Below are positions 23,744 to 36,779 of a stretch of DNA of 64,000 nucleotides, piece after piece; positions within the stretch are counted from its first letter, which is position 1, and every line of letters begins with the position of its first letter. Source of the DNA: Zychaea mexicana (taxonomy: Eukaryota; Mucoromycota; Mucoromycetes; Mucorales; Lichtheimiaceae); the NCBI RefSeq assembly GCF_025766255.1, contig NW_026516713.1:124001-188000 (forward strand), read 5' to 3'. A program made the translations under genes and the position numbers. The notes under the pieces were generated by a model. The model saw only the letters and a list, made by a program, of their open reading frames with translations, had not been told where the DNA came from and did no database searches.

Positions 23744-23759
23744 ATCAATAAGTGCTTGT

Positions 23760-25560
23760 ACAACAGATTTTTCTCTCATTTTAGAATCATACACTGGCCG
23801 ATGGAAAGGGGAAGAAAATTTATCTATGAATTCATTGTTGTTCAGAAAATTACAGAGTAATTTGTAAGGAAGAGAACACGCATGCAGCTAATGACCATTG
23901 ATACTACTGATATTGTTAATGTGTGTTGTAGTCATTTTATTATTAATAACCACAGAAGTAATAGTTTATTTCATTGTTGCTGCTGTTAGAGGATGATCCA
24001 CGGTATTACGCGTTGGATGCAATGCAAATTAAGTTGATTTCGCAGCACTCTCTCACTAAATCCTTATTTCCCTGATGCATACGAAACCTTCTTATTCTCA
24101 GCTCCAATGCGAGCACCGTACACGTGTCAGCACTTGCATAGTTCATAATTTAATCCCGCACGGCTCACTCTCTATTTGACTTATTGCAAAAGAAGTGACA
24201 TCTATTTTGGGGGAAAAGCGTATGAATGCGGTTGCTTGATTAATTAGCACAGTGTTTATCATAGTTTGGCAACTCCTTCAACCTGTCTCAGCTGCATCGC
24301 AGAAACTTGCCGCGAGCCTCTATAACATCAGCACGCTGATTTAACCACTCGCAGTTAGCAAATGTTATTATCGCCGCCTTTTGCAAGGCTTATACAGCGG
24401 CTTCCCGTCAAGGTCATCCTCAAAATAAATTCAAACCTCAGTTGTGTAAACCTTTCTGACTGAATTTTAAAGGAATAATATATACCTCAGGTATACCCGC
24501 CCTCATCAGTTTCAATTTTCCAAGACCCCCTTGAGGTTGATCTTATCTGGGGACCACTGTATGTTCCCTGTGTCATTTAAACGGTTGTGTATTAGGTGAT
24601 TCAATCAGCACTACGATATTATTCATGTTACCCTTATTCTCTCTTTTGAGATACAAAAGTAGAACTTCTAAACGCTTCAACTATGATAACAGACACGAAG
24701 CATACTTCTACGTAAATTACCATCGGTGAAACTGCCACACTCAAGACGCTGTGCAGCTAAAAGGACAGCAGATCATTTTTGCATGACTTTGTGTTCCACC
24801 GACATCCAAAAGATACAAATTGCCGTTTGTTGCCACTTGCTGCCGTTTGATGTAGTTTAATGCCTTTCGAACACCTCATACGACCTTTCAAGCCCTGAAA
24901 GGTCTCAAAAGGCCCAACCTGTGCTGTAATCATCCTTGCCATGAAACATTCATGCTTATTACGTCCTTGTCTCTCCACGCAAATCTCGGTTAAGCTGGTT
25001 GCCTGCATGATCATCTGTCTGGTGTATATGGTAAGATGCACAAGAATAATATTTAGTGAAAATGGCCGCAGACGTACTACCAACATAAACAGATAACCGG
25101 GGCGCTAGCTGTCGTCGGCAATAGTACTGCTTAGAACGCAACCCACAAAAGTTACATTATATAGCGATTAGAAACTAAAAGCCTAGCATTGAAGATATGA
25201 TATATGTGAGGAAGATACAGCCACTAGTATTACTCTTGCGCAATGATTTCTATGAAAGATTACGCCAAGTTGTTCCAGGCGTCAAAGCTTCTTGCAACCG
25301 ATGATGTGCGATTTTTGTGTCGCCTTATCTCAGCATTTCAGCGGAGAAAAACCTAAAAACGATAGCACACAATTGAGATCAGCCACTTATTTGTAATTCC
25401 TTTTTCTTCCCTTCAGAATCATTTTCCCCCTTCAATTCTGTAGCTCTCTATGTAGGTCCAGCATCTTCTTTTAATCAATCTTGTCATAACAAAAAAAAAC
25501 GATAAGCACATTAAAAAGCACTGATTGATCGTGTCGATGCTAAACTATTAAACTTGTAGT
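23760..25560. other. intergenic, one weak small frame
   Basis: Mostly featureless. The best frame is 25086-24757 on the minus strand (109 codons, true ATG, TATA-like ATATAATG about 70 bp upstream). Its product is basic with spaced cysteines (ECFMARM, MRCSKG, FGCRWNTKSC). It matches nothing I recognise and is not called as a gene. The last 150 bp is the promoter and leader of the transporter gene. Confidence 0.4.
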
Positions 25561-27770
25561 ATGTTGTTTGGAAGCAGACGAGATAACGAGTATGAGGAGG
25601 AGTCGCGACAGCCTAATCGAAAAAGCACTACGTCGTTGCAGCAACGATCCACTCAGGGAGATGGAGGTATATTTTCTACATGCGGAGGTGACACATTTTT
25701 ATACCGACCGATCCTCGGCTTTCTCACGAAAAAAGTTATTTCAGTTTCAGATCATGTGCTTCATAAGGCAGAGGCCGTCGAACCATATGAAGACAGCGGC
25801 GATGTCTCTTCGACGCGCAGTCAAACTTTACCAGTCGATCGAGAAAAGGAAGGTTTTCAAGATAAAATTCCGGACGGTGGTTATGGCTGGGCAATCGTTG
25901 TTGGCGCTTTCTCTATGGTGTTTACCAGTTATGGCACGAGTACAGCATGGTGAGTATGGTTTTATCTAGATAAAAATTGAGTATAGCATCATGTATTAAG
26001 CACGAACCTGTATTTGTTTGTTCATAGGGGTAATGCATCGGTCTTTATGAAGGCATTCTATTGTGTCATTTTTGTTAATTACCTGGTTTAAAACAATTAG
26101 GTGTCATGCAGGATTACTATGAAAGACAAATTTTTGGCGACATACCTAATGCACAACTTCAGCTCAGTTTTGTTGGTACATTTGCCCTGGTCTTTGCAAA
26201 CTTATGTGGTCCACTGGCTCAGGTTCTTCGATCCGTGTGGGGTACACGAATAGTACTGGTAAAATACGTTTTTTTTTCTGTAATCATCTTCACCGCTGAC
26301 TTCATCGATCCAGGTACACATGAGCTTAACCTAGGTGCAAACTACATAGTTAATAGGCACTTTTTTGATTGCGATTGGGTTGATCATTGCGGGGTTCTCT
26401 AATGAGGTGTGTAATGCTGATGCTGAGCGGTGGTCATATGATTAATTGCTAATGAGCTACGAAAAGATTTGGCATCTTTACCTCACACAAGGTATTCTGT
26501 TCGGCACTGGTGTGTCACTTATGTATGTGGTAAAGAAAACCGAAAATTAATAAAAAAAAAGCCATCGATGATAGACTTTATTCTAACTCTATTCCATAGA
26601 CCATCATGGCTGTAGCACCGCAATACTTCGATCGAAAACGTGGTGTGGCATTGGGAATTGTTGCAAGCGGATCCGGCATCGGTGGCCTTGTTATGCCATT
26701 TATCATGACGCCTTTGAACCGTAGCTTAGGTGCCGGATGGTGAGTCACTAAAAATAAACTACATCGAGATTTGAGGTGCTAACGAAGAGCATACCATGCT
26801 TATATTCAATGAAATGTATAGGACGTTCCGTGTTGTCGGGTTTATCTGCTTAGGTTTCGACCTTCTGGCGTGTATACTGGTCAAGGATAGAATTAAACCT
26901 GCAAAGGAACGCAAAAAGCTTGGAGAAATTTTCCGTATTGACGTCCTAAAGGACAAGAACTTTTGCATTTGGGCTTTAGGTGCATGTGTACAGTTACTCG
27001 GATACTTTATCCCGTACTTTTTTTTACCATGTAAGAAAACCGGCCAAAAATCCAGGAAAAATTGTGTATTTAAACATCAGCCAATTCTATCATGTATATA
27101 GCTTACGCTACTTGGGCTGGATTGTCCGATAACGATGGTTCGTCACTTGTAGCTGCCAGCTCTGCAGCCAACTTTGTCGGTCGTATCGTTGCTGGGTGAG
27201 CACCTATTGTATTATGATGGCATTTGATCATGAATTTGCTAATTCCAATGTGTTGTTATCATGGTATCACATAATTAGACTTCTTGCTGATCGGTTCGGG
27301 CTTGTCAATGTAAACAGCTTGTTCCTATTGATCAGTGGATTAAGCACGTTGCTGATATGGACATTCGCATACGATTATGGCTCTCTGATGGCATATGCTG
27401 TTATTTTTGGATTCTTCTGTGGCTCCTACTTCTCTCTAGGCAAGTAATTGAAGTTATCTCAACTTTATTTCCCGGTCGATCTACTGAGAGGCAAGATACT
27501 AACACAAATCCCATCGTACACTACACAGTATCTCCAATTACATTAAAAATTCTGGGTATGGAGCGTTTTCCCAGCGGTTTATCCCTAGTTTTGATGACGA
27601 ACGTTGTCAGCGTCTTTGGTCCCAACATTTCTTCAGCAATCGATGGTTCCGCTGGTGCCGAACCCTTTCTTGCTCACAAGTTATTTGCTGGAGTTGCGTT
27701 CGTTGTAAGTTCAATAATTATGGCTTGGCTCAAGTTCAGCCTGGACCGCAAGATCTTTGCAAAAGTATAA
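25561..27770 (+). CDS. MFS transporter, monocarboxylate-transporter-like (MCT/SLC16 type)
   Basis: Predicted 504 residues from ten exons: 25561-25949, 26028-26029 (2 nt), 26101-26258, 26350-26406, 26467-26529, 26600-26739, 26822-27030, 27102-27195, 27279-27439 and 27529-27770. The N-terminal 100 residues are hydrophilic. The first span follows the MCT signature (IPDGGYGWAIVVGAFSMVF). Other family blocks are DYYERQIFG, NAQLQLSFVGTF, PQYFDRKRGVALGIV, SGSGIGG, GRIVAGLLADRFG and GMERFPSGLS. About twelve hydrophobic spans are present, as expected for a plasma-membrane proton-coupled carboxylate or similar transporter. The substrate cannot be told. The last intron uses a GC donor (GCAAGT). The 2-nt exon is needed to read W-G-V-M across the first gap. 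Confidence 0.85.
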
Positions 27771-29019
27771 AGATCGCTTTAAATAATAAGTATCTCGATA
27801 TCATCCATTGTTGCTGTTGAAAGTGTGAAAAAAGGCGGAAAGCAGCTCTCTTTGACATTCATAAAGAAATCGTTCCCAAATAGTCCCTTAAAAATACATA
27901 TAAACACAACATTGTTAAAGACTCACATCCTTTGTATTTTATTTGTATCTTAATTTTATTCTAATGAAAACATTATACTCATCTAAAGCTTTCTGGAAAC
28001 ATTGCTTTTTTTACTGAGATGCTGATTTGATAATGGCGAGAAGGTCTTCAAATAGTATCATTCGAAAATGCTGAGTACATGTTTGCAAAAGACGCAGGTA
28101 AAAAAGGAGGTACATGTTAGTCAGAAGATGCATCAAAGGTTGTGAATGTATAAGTCAGGCCAAGCAAAAAAAAGTTATTGCTCCAAACATCAACATATCA
28201 CCATCATCCGTGTCAGCCATGTTATGTTATGTAATAGATTGATTGTATTCTACCATACTGGTAAACTCAAAAAAGAGCAAAGCACATACAATAGAGGATG
28301 CATACCCAACGTTAGACACAGCCCTGTCATGTACTTTTCATCATTGTATTCATACATTGATAGAAGCAGTGAGCAGTATTTTAGAAGCTCTATGAAGTGA
28401 TGATGTGATAATCAGTGTTGGGGAGCAAAGCGTTTCCGTACTAGTAGAGTATGCTAGATAAACTTGTTTGAGTTGAGCTGATGGTAAATCATAGATATGA
28501 TGGCGCTTATATCTGTACAATGCGACCAAGAGCGTTTAGTATACTCCCAGTCGTATCATATATTACAAGTTTCTGTAATAACGCTTCTGAACAGCAACCC
28601 TTTTTTGTAAACTGCGTATCCTGTTAGTCCTCTGTTCGTTTCAATATTGATCGTAAAATGGAGCAAACAGCAATCGTTGGAGAAAATACTGCTCTACTAA
28701 GATTGTATAGTACAAAGAGAGACGTAGCAATTCGAGATGCTGGAAAAATACAACCGAGTACTATACTTCTCACCCCCTATACCTTTTGTCAGGTCTTTCT
28801 CCACTCACCAGAAGATTGAGCTTCAAGACAGGTGCAGAGCGAAGATTAAGAGGGTCGGTCCACCGCAGTGCTGATGATGACGTTTTGGTTCCCGAATGCA
28901 GCAACGGGCGGCCCTTCAAAGTTCGATTCCTTGAGACGCGTAAGACAGGACACACACACACCACATCGCACCTCTCTTTTTTAAGCTATTCACTTTCATC
29001 TTTTTATTACAAGGAGTCA
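27771..29019. other. intergenic; RPN2 upstream region
   Basis: AT-rich, apart from a conspicuously GC-rich, unbroken block at about 28790-28960 just before RPN2. No gene was supported. The block contains a tRNA-B-box-like GTTCGATTCC, but flanking arms do not pair as a tRNA. Confidence 0.45.
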
Positions 29020-32000
29020 ATGGCAGCATTAACTTCAGCAAGTACGTCTATTGCATATCATGATCTATTAAGCGATTGGACTTTAATGATACGCAAGTGT
29101 ACTGATTCGTTCTTTTTCGCCCTTCTGTCTCTCTTTTATCTTTTTGATAATAATAGGTGGTATTCTCGCGCTGCTCGATGAGCAGCAAACCGAACTTCAA
29201 GTATATGCTTTGCAGAATTTAAACAATCTTGTCAACGAGTTCTGGGCAGAAATATCCGACTCTGTTGCGAAAATGTAAGTAGAACGACATTGATTTATCC
29301 ATTCTTGTCATGCCGACTAATAATCTTGATTTTTGATCGTCGCAAAAAATACACTTAGTGAGATCCTTTATGAAGATTCACAGTTTTCGCAGAGAGAATT
29401 AGCCGCACTGGTTGCTTCTAAGGTACGCTTAACATTTACATCGCGTTTCATTTACGACTAAACAATGAAAACGGAAAAGGGAAGCAGAAGGCCTGACATG
29501 AACTCTTTTCTTAATCGATAGGTCTACTACCACTTGGGTGAACTTGACGAGTCGCTGACGTTCGCACTTGGTGCTGGTCAGATTTTTGACCTGTCAGAAA
29601 AATCTGAATACGTAGAAACGATTATTTGTACGTTTATATACAAAGAAAAAGAAGAAGGGAACTTGGAAGGTTTAAAGGGTTGTCTCTAACAGAGTTATAA
29701 AAAAAATAGCAAAATGTATCGACAAGTACATTTCTTTAAGAACGCGTCAGGCCGAAGGTGACAACACTGTAGAAATCGACCCACGACTTCAAAACATTGT
29801 CGAACGCATGTTCCAGCGTTGTTCCGAGGATCACGAATACGAACAGGCTATTGGCGTTGCGCTCGAATCTCGACGACTCGACGTAGTAAAAACAATGATT
29901 GAGCGAGGTTCGCCACACAAACTCTTGCCATATGTCATGGAAGTATGCATGACTTTGGTACAAAACTTGGATTTCCGTAATCAGGTACCGACAACGTCTG
30001 TTTTTCGTTTTGAACGGAATGAGTAACTTGAATCATACAAGGGCGTGTTTTTTAAATGAGCAATTTGGATTTCCCTCTAGGTGCTTCGTCTTTTGGTTAC
30101 TTTATACCGCGAGCTTCAGGAACCCGACTACATTTCCATCAGCCAGTGTCTTGTTCATTTGAATGACTCGACTTCTTGCACTGAGCTTCTGCGCGACTTG
30201 ATCGAAAAAGATGAAGTGGTACGTTTTTTCTATTTCAGGGGAAGGGTGAAGAAGAGGGTATATAGTGAGACAGAGAGAGTCTATCGTTACTAGTATGTTC
30301 CTATTTTATTAATCTTGTTTCTAATTTTTTGTCTCGTTAAAGTTGATGGCATATCAAATTGCTTTTGATTTGGAAGAGAACGCTACTCAAGACTTTTTGT
30401 TGCGAGTTGCTAAGGAATTGCCTCAACCAGAAACGCCCGCACCGCAAGAAGGAGCCGAAGAAACCGAGGTATGTGCACTTGATAAAGGAGTTAATTCTGG
30501 TGTTGAAATGCAGATTACTGATCTACAGTATCCCTTTAGCCAATTTTAAGCGAAAAGGATGAAGCATTTAAGAAGGCCTGTTCGATTTTGTCAGGCGAAG
30601 AGACGATCCGTTTGAACTTGGAATTCTTGTACCGCAACAACAATACCGATCTTTTGATTTTGAAGAACACAAAGGTAAATTATAAGAAACGAAAAATAAG
30701 CAATTCACCAAACTAAAGGTCGTTGTGTACATAGAGCGCTCTTGAATCTCGAAACTCGATATATCACACCGCTGTCACCTTTGCTAATGCGTTCATGCAT
30801 GCCGGTACTACGAGCGACGAGTTCTTGCGCCAGAATCTCGAATGGCTATCCCGTGCCACCAACTGGTCTAAATTCAGTGCCACCGCTGCTCTCGGTGTCA
30901 TCCATAAGGTATGCCTTCGAGGTTTGTGACAGAAAATACCTAGGAAACGGGCGGAATGCTTAAAGTTGTACACATGCATCTTTTAAACATAGGGTCAATT
31001 GGCACAATCCATGAACCTCTTATCGCCATATCTGCCCCAGGATGGAGGAAACGGCAGCAGCGTATACTCCGAGGGAGGTTCGTTGTATGCACTAGGTCTC
31101 ATCAATGCAAATCATGGTACCGGGGTTCTTGATTATCTGAAGAATGCACTCAAGGACGCACAAAGCGATGTTATTCAGCATGGTGCTTGTCTTGGTCTCG
31201 GCGTTGCCGGCATGGCAACTGATAATGAAGGTATGTACATGAACGAAAGATGCACCCTTTTCCGACATAACTTTAAATACTTATAATCAATATAATACCA
31301 GACATCTACAATGAGTTGAAGAACACGCTTTACAGCGACAGTGCTGTCGCAGGTGAAGCCGCCGGTTTGGCCATGGGTCTTGTCATGCTTGGTACTGCAT
31401 CCCCCGAAGCTATTGAAGAAATGCTTCAATACGCACATGAAACTCAGCACGAAAAGATCATTCGCGGTCTCGCTGTTGGTATTTCATTGATCATGTACGG
31501 CAAGGAAGAAAAGGCCGATGGATTGATCGATCAGCTTTTGGATGACAAGGTAATTCGAGAAGAAAAACTCATTGGTGTGCTGAAGCTCCCACGTGATGTT
31601 AATCCTTCTTGTTTTGCAGGATCCTGTCTTACGATATGGTGGTATTTACACAATCGCAATGGCATACAGCGGTACTGGCAATAACAAGGCCATTCGCCGT
31701 TTGCTTCATGTTGCTGTCAGTGATGTCAATGATGATGTCCGTCGTGCTGCAGTAACTGCTCTTGGTTTCATTCTTCTGCGAAACCCCAAGCAGGTCCCAC
31801 GCATTGTCCAGCTGTTGGCTGAAAGCTACAACCCTAATGTCAGATACGGTGCTGCCCTCGCTCTGGGTATTTCTTGTGCAGGAACTGGTTATCTTGTAAG
31901 TGGTTTAATAAGTGGATTGGGCCCTTATGCATATACCTGGTCTTTAACATACAATCACTCTTATAGGATGCCTTAGAGCTTCTTGAACCAATGACTAAAG

Positions 32001-33136
32001 ACCCTGTTGACTTTGTTCGACAAGGTGCTCTGATTTCGCAAGCAATGATTCTTGTACAGCAAACCGAAAACACAAACTCCAAGGTTGCAGGAGTGCGAAA
32101 ACTGTACGAAAAGATCATCAGCGACAAGCATGAAGATCCTATGGCCAAGTTTGGTGCTGCTCTTGCCCAGGGTATCATTGATGCTGGTAAGGTTTCATAA
32201 CTAGTTTGTTCTCGACGTTACTTTATTTGAGTTGAAAGAAAAGTGAAGGGTTAAATAAGCGACTGTGTAGGTGGTCGAAATGTAACTATATCCCTTGTAT
32301 CACGCACGGGCCATGCCAACATGCCCGCCATCATTGGTACTGCTATCTTTACACAATTCTGGTACTGGTATCCATTAACGCACATGCTCAGCTTGGCGTT
32401 TACTCCTACGGCCATCATTGGTCTCAACAAAAACTTGGAGGTAAAGGAGAAAAATAATTAACAAATTATCGTTTCTGTGTGAATGCTAAGAAATAAATTG
32501 CTGTGTGTTTACCTAGACCCCCAAATTTGAGTTTGTTTCAAATGTCAGACCATCCTTGTTCGCTTACCCACCACAGCTCAAGCCTCCATCCACAACCGTT
32601 GTAGAGAAGGTTGCCACAGCCGTGTTATCCACAACAGCAAAGACAAAGGCCAGAGCCAAGAAATCAGAAAAGGAAAAAGCCGATCACATGGACATAGACA
32701 AGGAACCCGTGAAGGAAGAGAGAAAGGAAGAAGGTAGCAGCAGCAGCCCCAGCAAAGATGATAAGAAGCCTAAGAAGAAGAGGGAAGAGAGCTTTGAAGT
32801 TATGGAGAACATGGCACGCGTGGTTCCAGCACAGCTCAAGTACATTTCGTTCAAGGACGACTCTCGGTATGCACCTTTGAAGAAGGACAACGTCGGTGGA
32901 ATCATTATGCTTTTGGACAAGACTCCCGGAGAGATGGAAGATTTAATTCAGCCGAGTGCGCCATCTGGAGGTAAAGGAACTACTAGAATGATTGATAATT
33001 ATGATATTACGAGGTTCCGCTCAGGATAACTAATTAACGCTTATGCTCTTTTCTCCGCATAGAATCTTCAGGCGCAAACCAAGCTGAAGAGGAGGCGCCA
33101 CCATTTGAGCCGTTCGAATATCCCTTTGACGACTAA
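29020..33136 (+). CDS. RPN2: 26S proteasome regulatory subunit RPN2/PSMD1
   Basis: Rpn2 is the large scaffold of the 19S base. It holds the lid and base together through proteasome/cyclosome (PC) repeats. Sixteen exons fit in phase: 29020-29041, 29157-29274, 29359-29422, 29522-29627, 29710-29984, 30081-30218, 30343-30468, 30540-30674, 30735-30908, 30993-31230, 31302-31549, 31620-31895, 31967-32186, 32271-32440, 32517-32970 and 33063-33136. The product is about 945 residues, equal to the usual family length. N-terminal [15 protein letters not shown] and [19 protein letters not shown] are typical. The toroid has repeats such as [29 protein letters not shown] and [16 protein letters not shown] lysine/glutamate-rich loop (about 795-870) and an acidic Pro-Phe C-terminal tail ([11 protein letters not shown]) end the protein. 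Confidence 0.95.
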
Positions 33137-33582
33137 AAAATTTCCACAACCAACAACACAATCTTCCCCATTCCCTTCAACACGCATTCAATCAAAACAA
33201 TCGCTTATATAAAATAAGAAACCTTTTTTTCCAACAAAACACATTTTTTGCTGCTATGATACTCTAATTAGCTTGTTGCTATGGGGATCTCTATGGTGGA
33301 AAACAAAAACCCGCCTGTGCAACCAACGTTTTTCTCTTGCATTAACATTTGCCATCGTGGTAGACAAAGTATACTCTTTAGATGTCCCGACGCCAGCAGA
33401 GGACCGAAACAAAACAGATCAAATTTAACTAGCGCGAGCCAATCATGGCTGCATATCACCAACGCGCTGTGATGATTCACAAATTTTGTTTCGCTGCTTT
33501 TGGGATCTATAATTGTTCGCGTCTTTCTCCCCACTCTTCCACTTTTTTTCTTATTCTTGTGCTTGCCAATATTATACCTCAA

Positions 33583-36135
33583 ATGGCGTCCAAAATACTT
33601 TCTCGGGCCGTGTCCCTTCCTGCTGGAACCTTGTGAGTGATCAATTCAGTATATATATATGCTGTCAAAACCCAACCAACGACACAACTGGACTGATCCT
33701 TTTTCGCCTCTTTTCCTTGTTTCCATTTGTTTACCACAACAGTCGCCATGTTAAAACCGCTACTCCTGTTGGATTGAGACACTATGCCACCGACGCTGAA
33801 AAGAAGGCTAGAATTAATCAATACAGTGCCAACATTACTCAGCCCAAGAGTCAGGGTGCCTCGCAGGCCATGTGTACGCTTCGTTGAAACAGTAAAACAA
33901 AAAATATTTTAAAGTTCTTGACAATTAAAACGGACGTGCACGTGATTATTTTATAGTGTACGGCACTGGTTTGACTGATGCGGATATGGGCAAAGGTCAA
34001 GTCGGTATCTCGAGTGTGTAAGTTATTTGGTGCTCCTCCTCAAAACTGTGAGTCATTCGGTACTTATGATCCGCTTTCTCTTTTGTTGATATGCGCATAT
34101 GTGTGTGACTTGCATATATACAGTTGGTATGAAGGCAACCCGTGCAACATGCACTTGATGGATCTGGCCCAAAAAGTCAAGGAAGGTGTTCAGGCTGCCG
34201 GTTTGATCGGTTATCGATTCAACACGATCGGTGTCAGTGATGGTATGTCGAACGGTACCGCTGGTATGAGCTTTTCGCTCCAGTCGCGTGATATCATTGC
34301 CGACAGTATCGAAACCGTCATGTGTGGTCAATGGTACGATGCAAACATTTCCCTTCCTGGCTGTGACAAGAACATGCCTGGTTGTTTGATGGCTATGGGT
34401 CGTGTCAACCGTCCTTCGTTAATGGTGTATGGCGGTACTATCAAGCCTGGTAAAGGCTGTGGTGGCGAGACGCTCGATATTGTCTCGGCTTTCCAGGCCT
34501 ACGGTGCTTATGTCAGTGGTCAGATCGATGAAGCCAAGCGCTACGATATCATCCGTAACGCTTGCCCCGGTCCTGGTGCTTGTGGTGGCAGTAAGTGGTC
34601 TTTCGCACGTCATGTTATGAAAGTATAGAGAGTGTGTCATGCTAATGTTGTATTCTTTATTTTTCTCTTTGAAAGTGTATACTGCCAACACCAGTAAGTC
34701 ATCAATAAGGGCGCACGATATGTGTGTGTGTGTGTGTGTGTGTGAGAAGGAACAATTTTTTTAAATTTTGCCCCTGTGTGCGTGTTATTTGGATTATAGT
34801 GGCCTCTGCTGCTGAAGCTATGGGTATGACCTTGCCCTACAGTTCTTCGACGCCCGCGACCTATCCAGAGAAGATTCAGGAATGTTTGGAAGCCGGCAAA
34901 GCCATTCGCAACTTGATGGAAAATGACATCAAGCCTCGCGACATTATGACCCGTGCTGCTTTCGAGAACGCTATCACGCTGACCATGGTTTTGGGTGGTT
35001 CGACCAACGTTGTTCTTCATCTGATTGCTATTGCCCGTAGTGTGGGCATCAACTTGGACTTGGAGGACTTCCAGACCATCAGTGACAAGACCCCCTTCTT
35101 GGCTGACTTGAAGCCTAGGTAAAAAAGCATTAAAAAGAAAACGAGAAAGAAAGGGTGTTTGTGTGTAGATTGTATGAAAACTAATCATGTCTGACTTAAC
35201 ATTATAGTGGCAAGTATGTGATGGAGGATATTCACCACACTGGTGGTATTCCCGCCATTCTCAAGTACTTGATGGAGGAGAAGATGATTGACGGTAATGT
35301 TCTGACTGTTACCGGCAAGTCCTTGGAAGAAAACTTGCACTCCTTGCCTGGATTGCCTCATGGCCAGGATGTCATTCGTCCCTTGTCAAACCCCATCAAA
35401 CAGACCGGTCATATCCAAATTTTGCGTGGTAACTTGGCCCCTGAAGGATCTGTTGCCAAAATTACCGGTAAAGAAGGTCTGGATTTCCGTGGCAAGGCGC
35501 GTGTCTTTGATGGTGAAGAAGATTTCGTCGTTGCCTTGGAAAACAATGAATTCAAAAAAGGTGAAAAGACTGTCATTGTCATCCGTGGTGAAGGTCCCAA
35601 GGGTGGTCCAGGCATGCCTGAAATGTGTAAGTTAACGTGTATTCGAATGGCCATTATAAACAAGGGAAGAGAGCACTTCATGCCAATAACGGATTAATGT
35701 GATTTTATCTTTTGGTTTACAGTGAAGCCTACTAGTGCTATCATGGGTGCTGGTCTTGGTAACGATGTTGCTATGCTTACTGACGGCCGTTTCTCTGGTG
35801 GTTCGCACGTATGTATTGCATATGATTACTCGCTCGTATACATCAATAAATATTGGAGAGGCTAACACCTAGACTATGATTTTTAGGGTTTCATTGTCGG
35901 CCACGTGTCCCCTGAAGCTCAGGTCGGTGGTCCCATTGGTCTTTTGAAGGATGGTGATATGGTCAACATTAGCGCTGTAAGCCGTGAAATCAACGTCGAG
36001 GTTTCTGATGAAGAATTGGCCAAGCGTAAGGCTGAATTCGTTGCTCCTCCACCCAAGTACACTCGTGGTACTCTTGCCCGTTATGTCATGACAGTCAAAA
36101 GCGCCAGTGAAGGTGCTGTCACTGATGAATTGTAA
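33583..36135 (+). CDS. ILV3: dihydroxy-acid dehydratase, mitochondrial
   Basis: Ilv3 dehydrates 2,3-dihydroxy-isovalerate and -methylvalerate in valine and isoleucine synthesis, using an Fe-S cluster in the mitochondrial matrix. Nine exons fit: 33583-33632, 33743-33873, 33957-34017, 34124-34590, 34676-34693, 34800-35118, 35208-35626, 35723-35808 and 35887-36135, giving about 599 residues. The first 35 residues form a presequence rich in Arg and Ser ([15 protein letters not shown]). Cluster and active-site blocks are [20 protein letters not shown] and GACGGMYTANTMA, followed by [14 protein letters not shown] and [20 protein letters not shown]. Exon 5 is only 18 bp. Its downstream intron starts with a TG microsatellite. 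It lies about 450 bp downstream of RPN2 in the same direction. Confidence 0.95.
34721..34744. repeat. (TG)n microsatellite in ILV3 intron
   Basis: Twelve TG units lie between the donor at 34694 and the acceptor at 34799. Confidence 0.9.
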
Positions 36136-36659
36136 AACGGAATACATCACATTCTTATACACACACTTTTTTCCCCTCACATTTAATTTCTGTTTCTCTC
36201 GCACCTTCTTCATTCTATCATCCATATTCGATATCATTCTATGTACAAAAAGAAAGAAAAGTTTTTATTTATGCCTAAAATAAAAGAAAACAAGCAATTT
36301 GCTAATTAGTAATATATTTTGTCACTGAATACATTGGAACACAGTCTAATGATTTTCATTTTTATGGCGAAATTAGGTACCGGATGTCTCATGCTCTCAT
36401 ATACCTATCTGATCCATTTCTTATGACGCCAGACTGGTGTCTTCCTTTAAATACAAAAAGAGGGTAAGCATATGGAATATAACATGCAGGGAATCTTCAC
36501 CGTAATTGATGAGGAACTGTTTATGTGCTTCTCCAATATTCAAGAAAGCTGTCTGCACCAGGAAATAATCGGTACATCCAAAGAGACTAAACTGGGAGAC
36601 AATATATCATGACGAACAGAGAAGGAGCATCTGCCACGTCACTGTCCGCGTGCTTGACA
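36136..36659. other. ILV3 3' flank
   Basis: The first 150 bp is T/C-rich with AATAAA-like strings (for example near 36279) suited to 3' processing. No gene is seen before the RPN2-like relic. Confidence 0.5.
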
Positions 36660-36770
36660 GTGTGAACGGTAACGCTTTTTTACCATTCCGGTACTGGTAC
36701 CCACCAACGCACAGGCATCATTCCTGCGGCCATCATTGGTATCAATCAAAACTTGGAGGTAAGATAACCG
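36660..36770 (+). pseudogene. relic of RPN2 exon 14 and its donor site
   Basis: The stretch CCGGTACTGGTACCCACC...CGCACA and GGCCATCATTGGTATCAA...CTTGGAGGTAAG closely matches the end of RPN2 exon 14 (about 32350-32450), including the GT donor and first intron bases. About ten bases are missing in the middle, so the reading frame is lost. No other RPN2 exon was recognised nearby. The relic lies in the same orientation, about 4.3 kb downstream, with ILV3 between. It must come from a DNA-level duplication, because the intron donor is kept. Confidence 0.75.
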
Positions 36771-36779
36771 CATTATAAA

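Noticed and set aside
28880..28945. tRNA B box GTTCGATTCC
   Set aside because: The T-arm pairs only partly and no matching acceptor strand or A box exists upstream.
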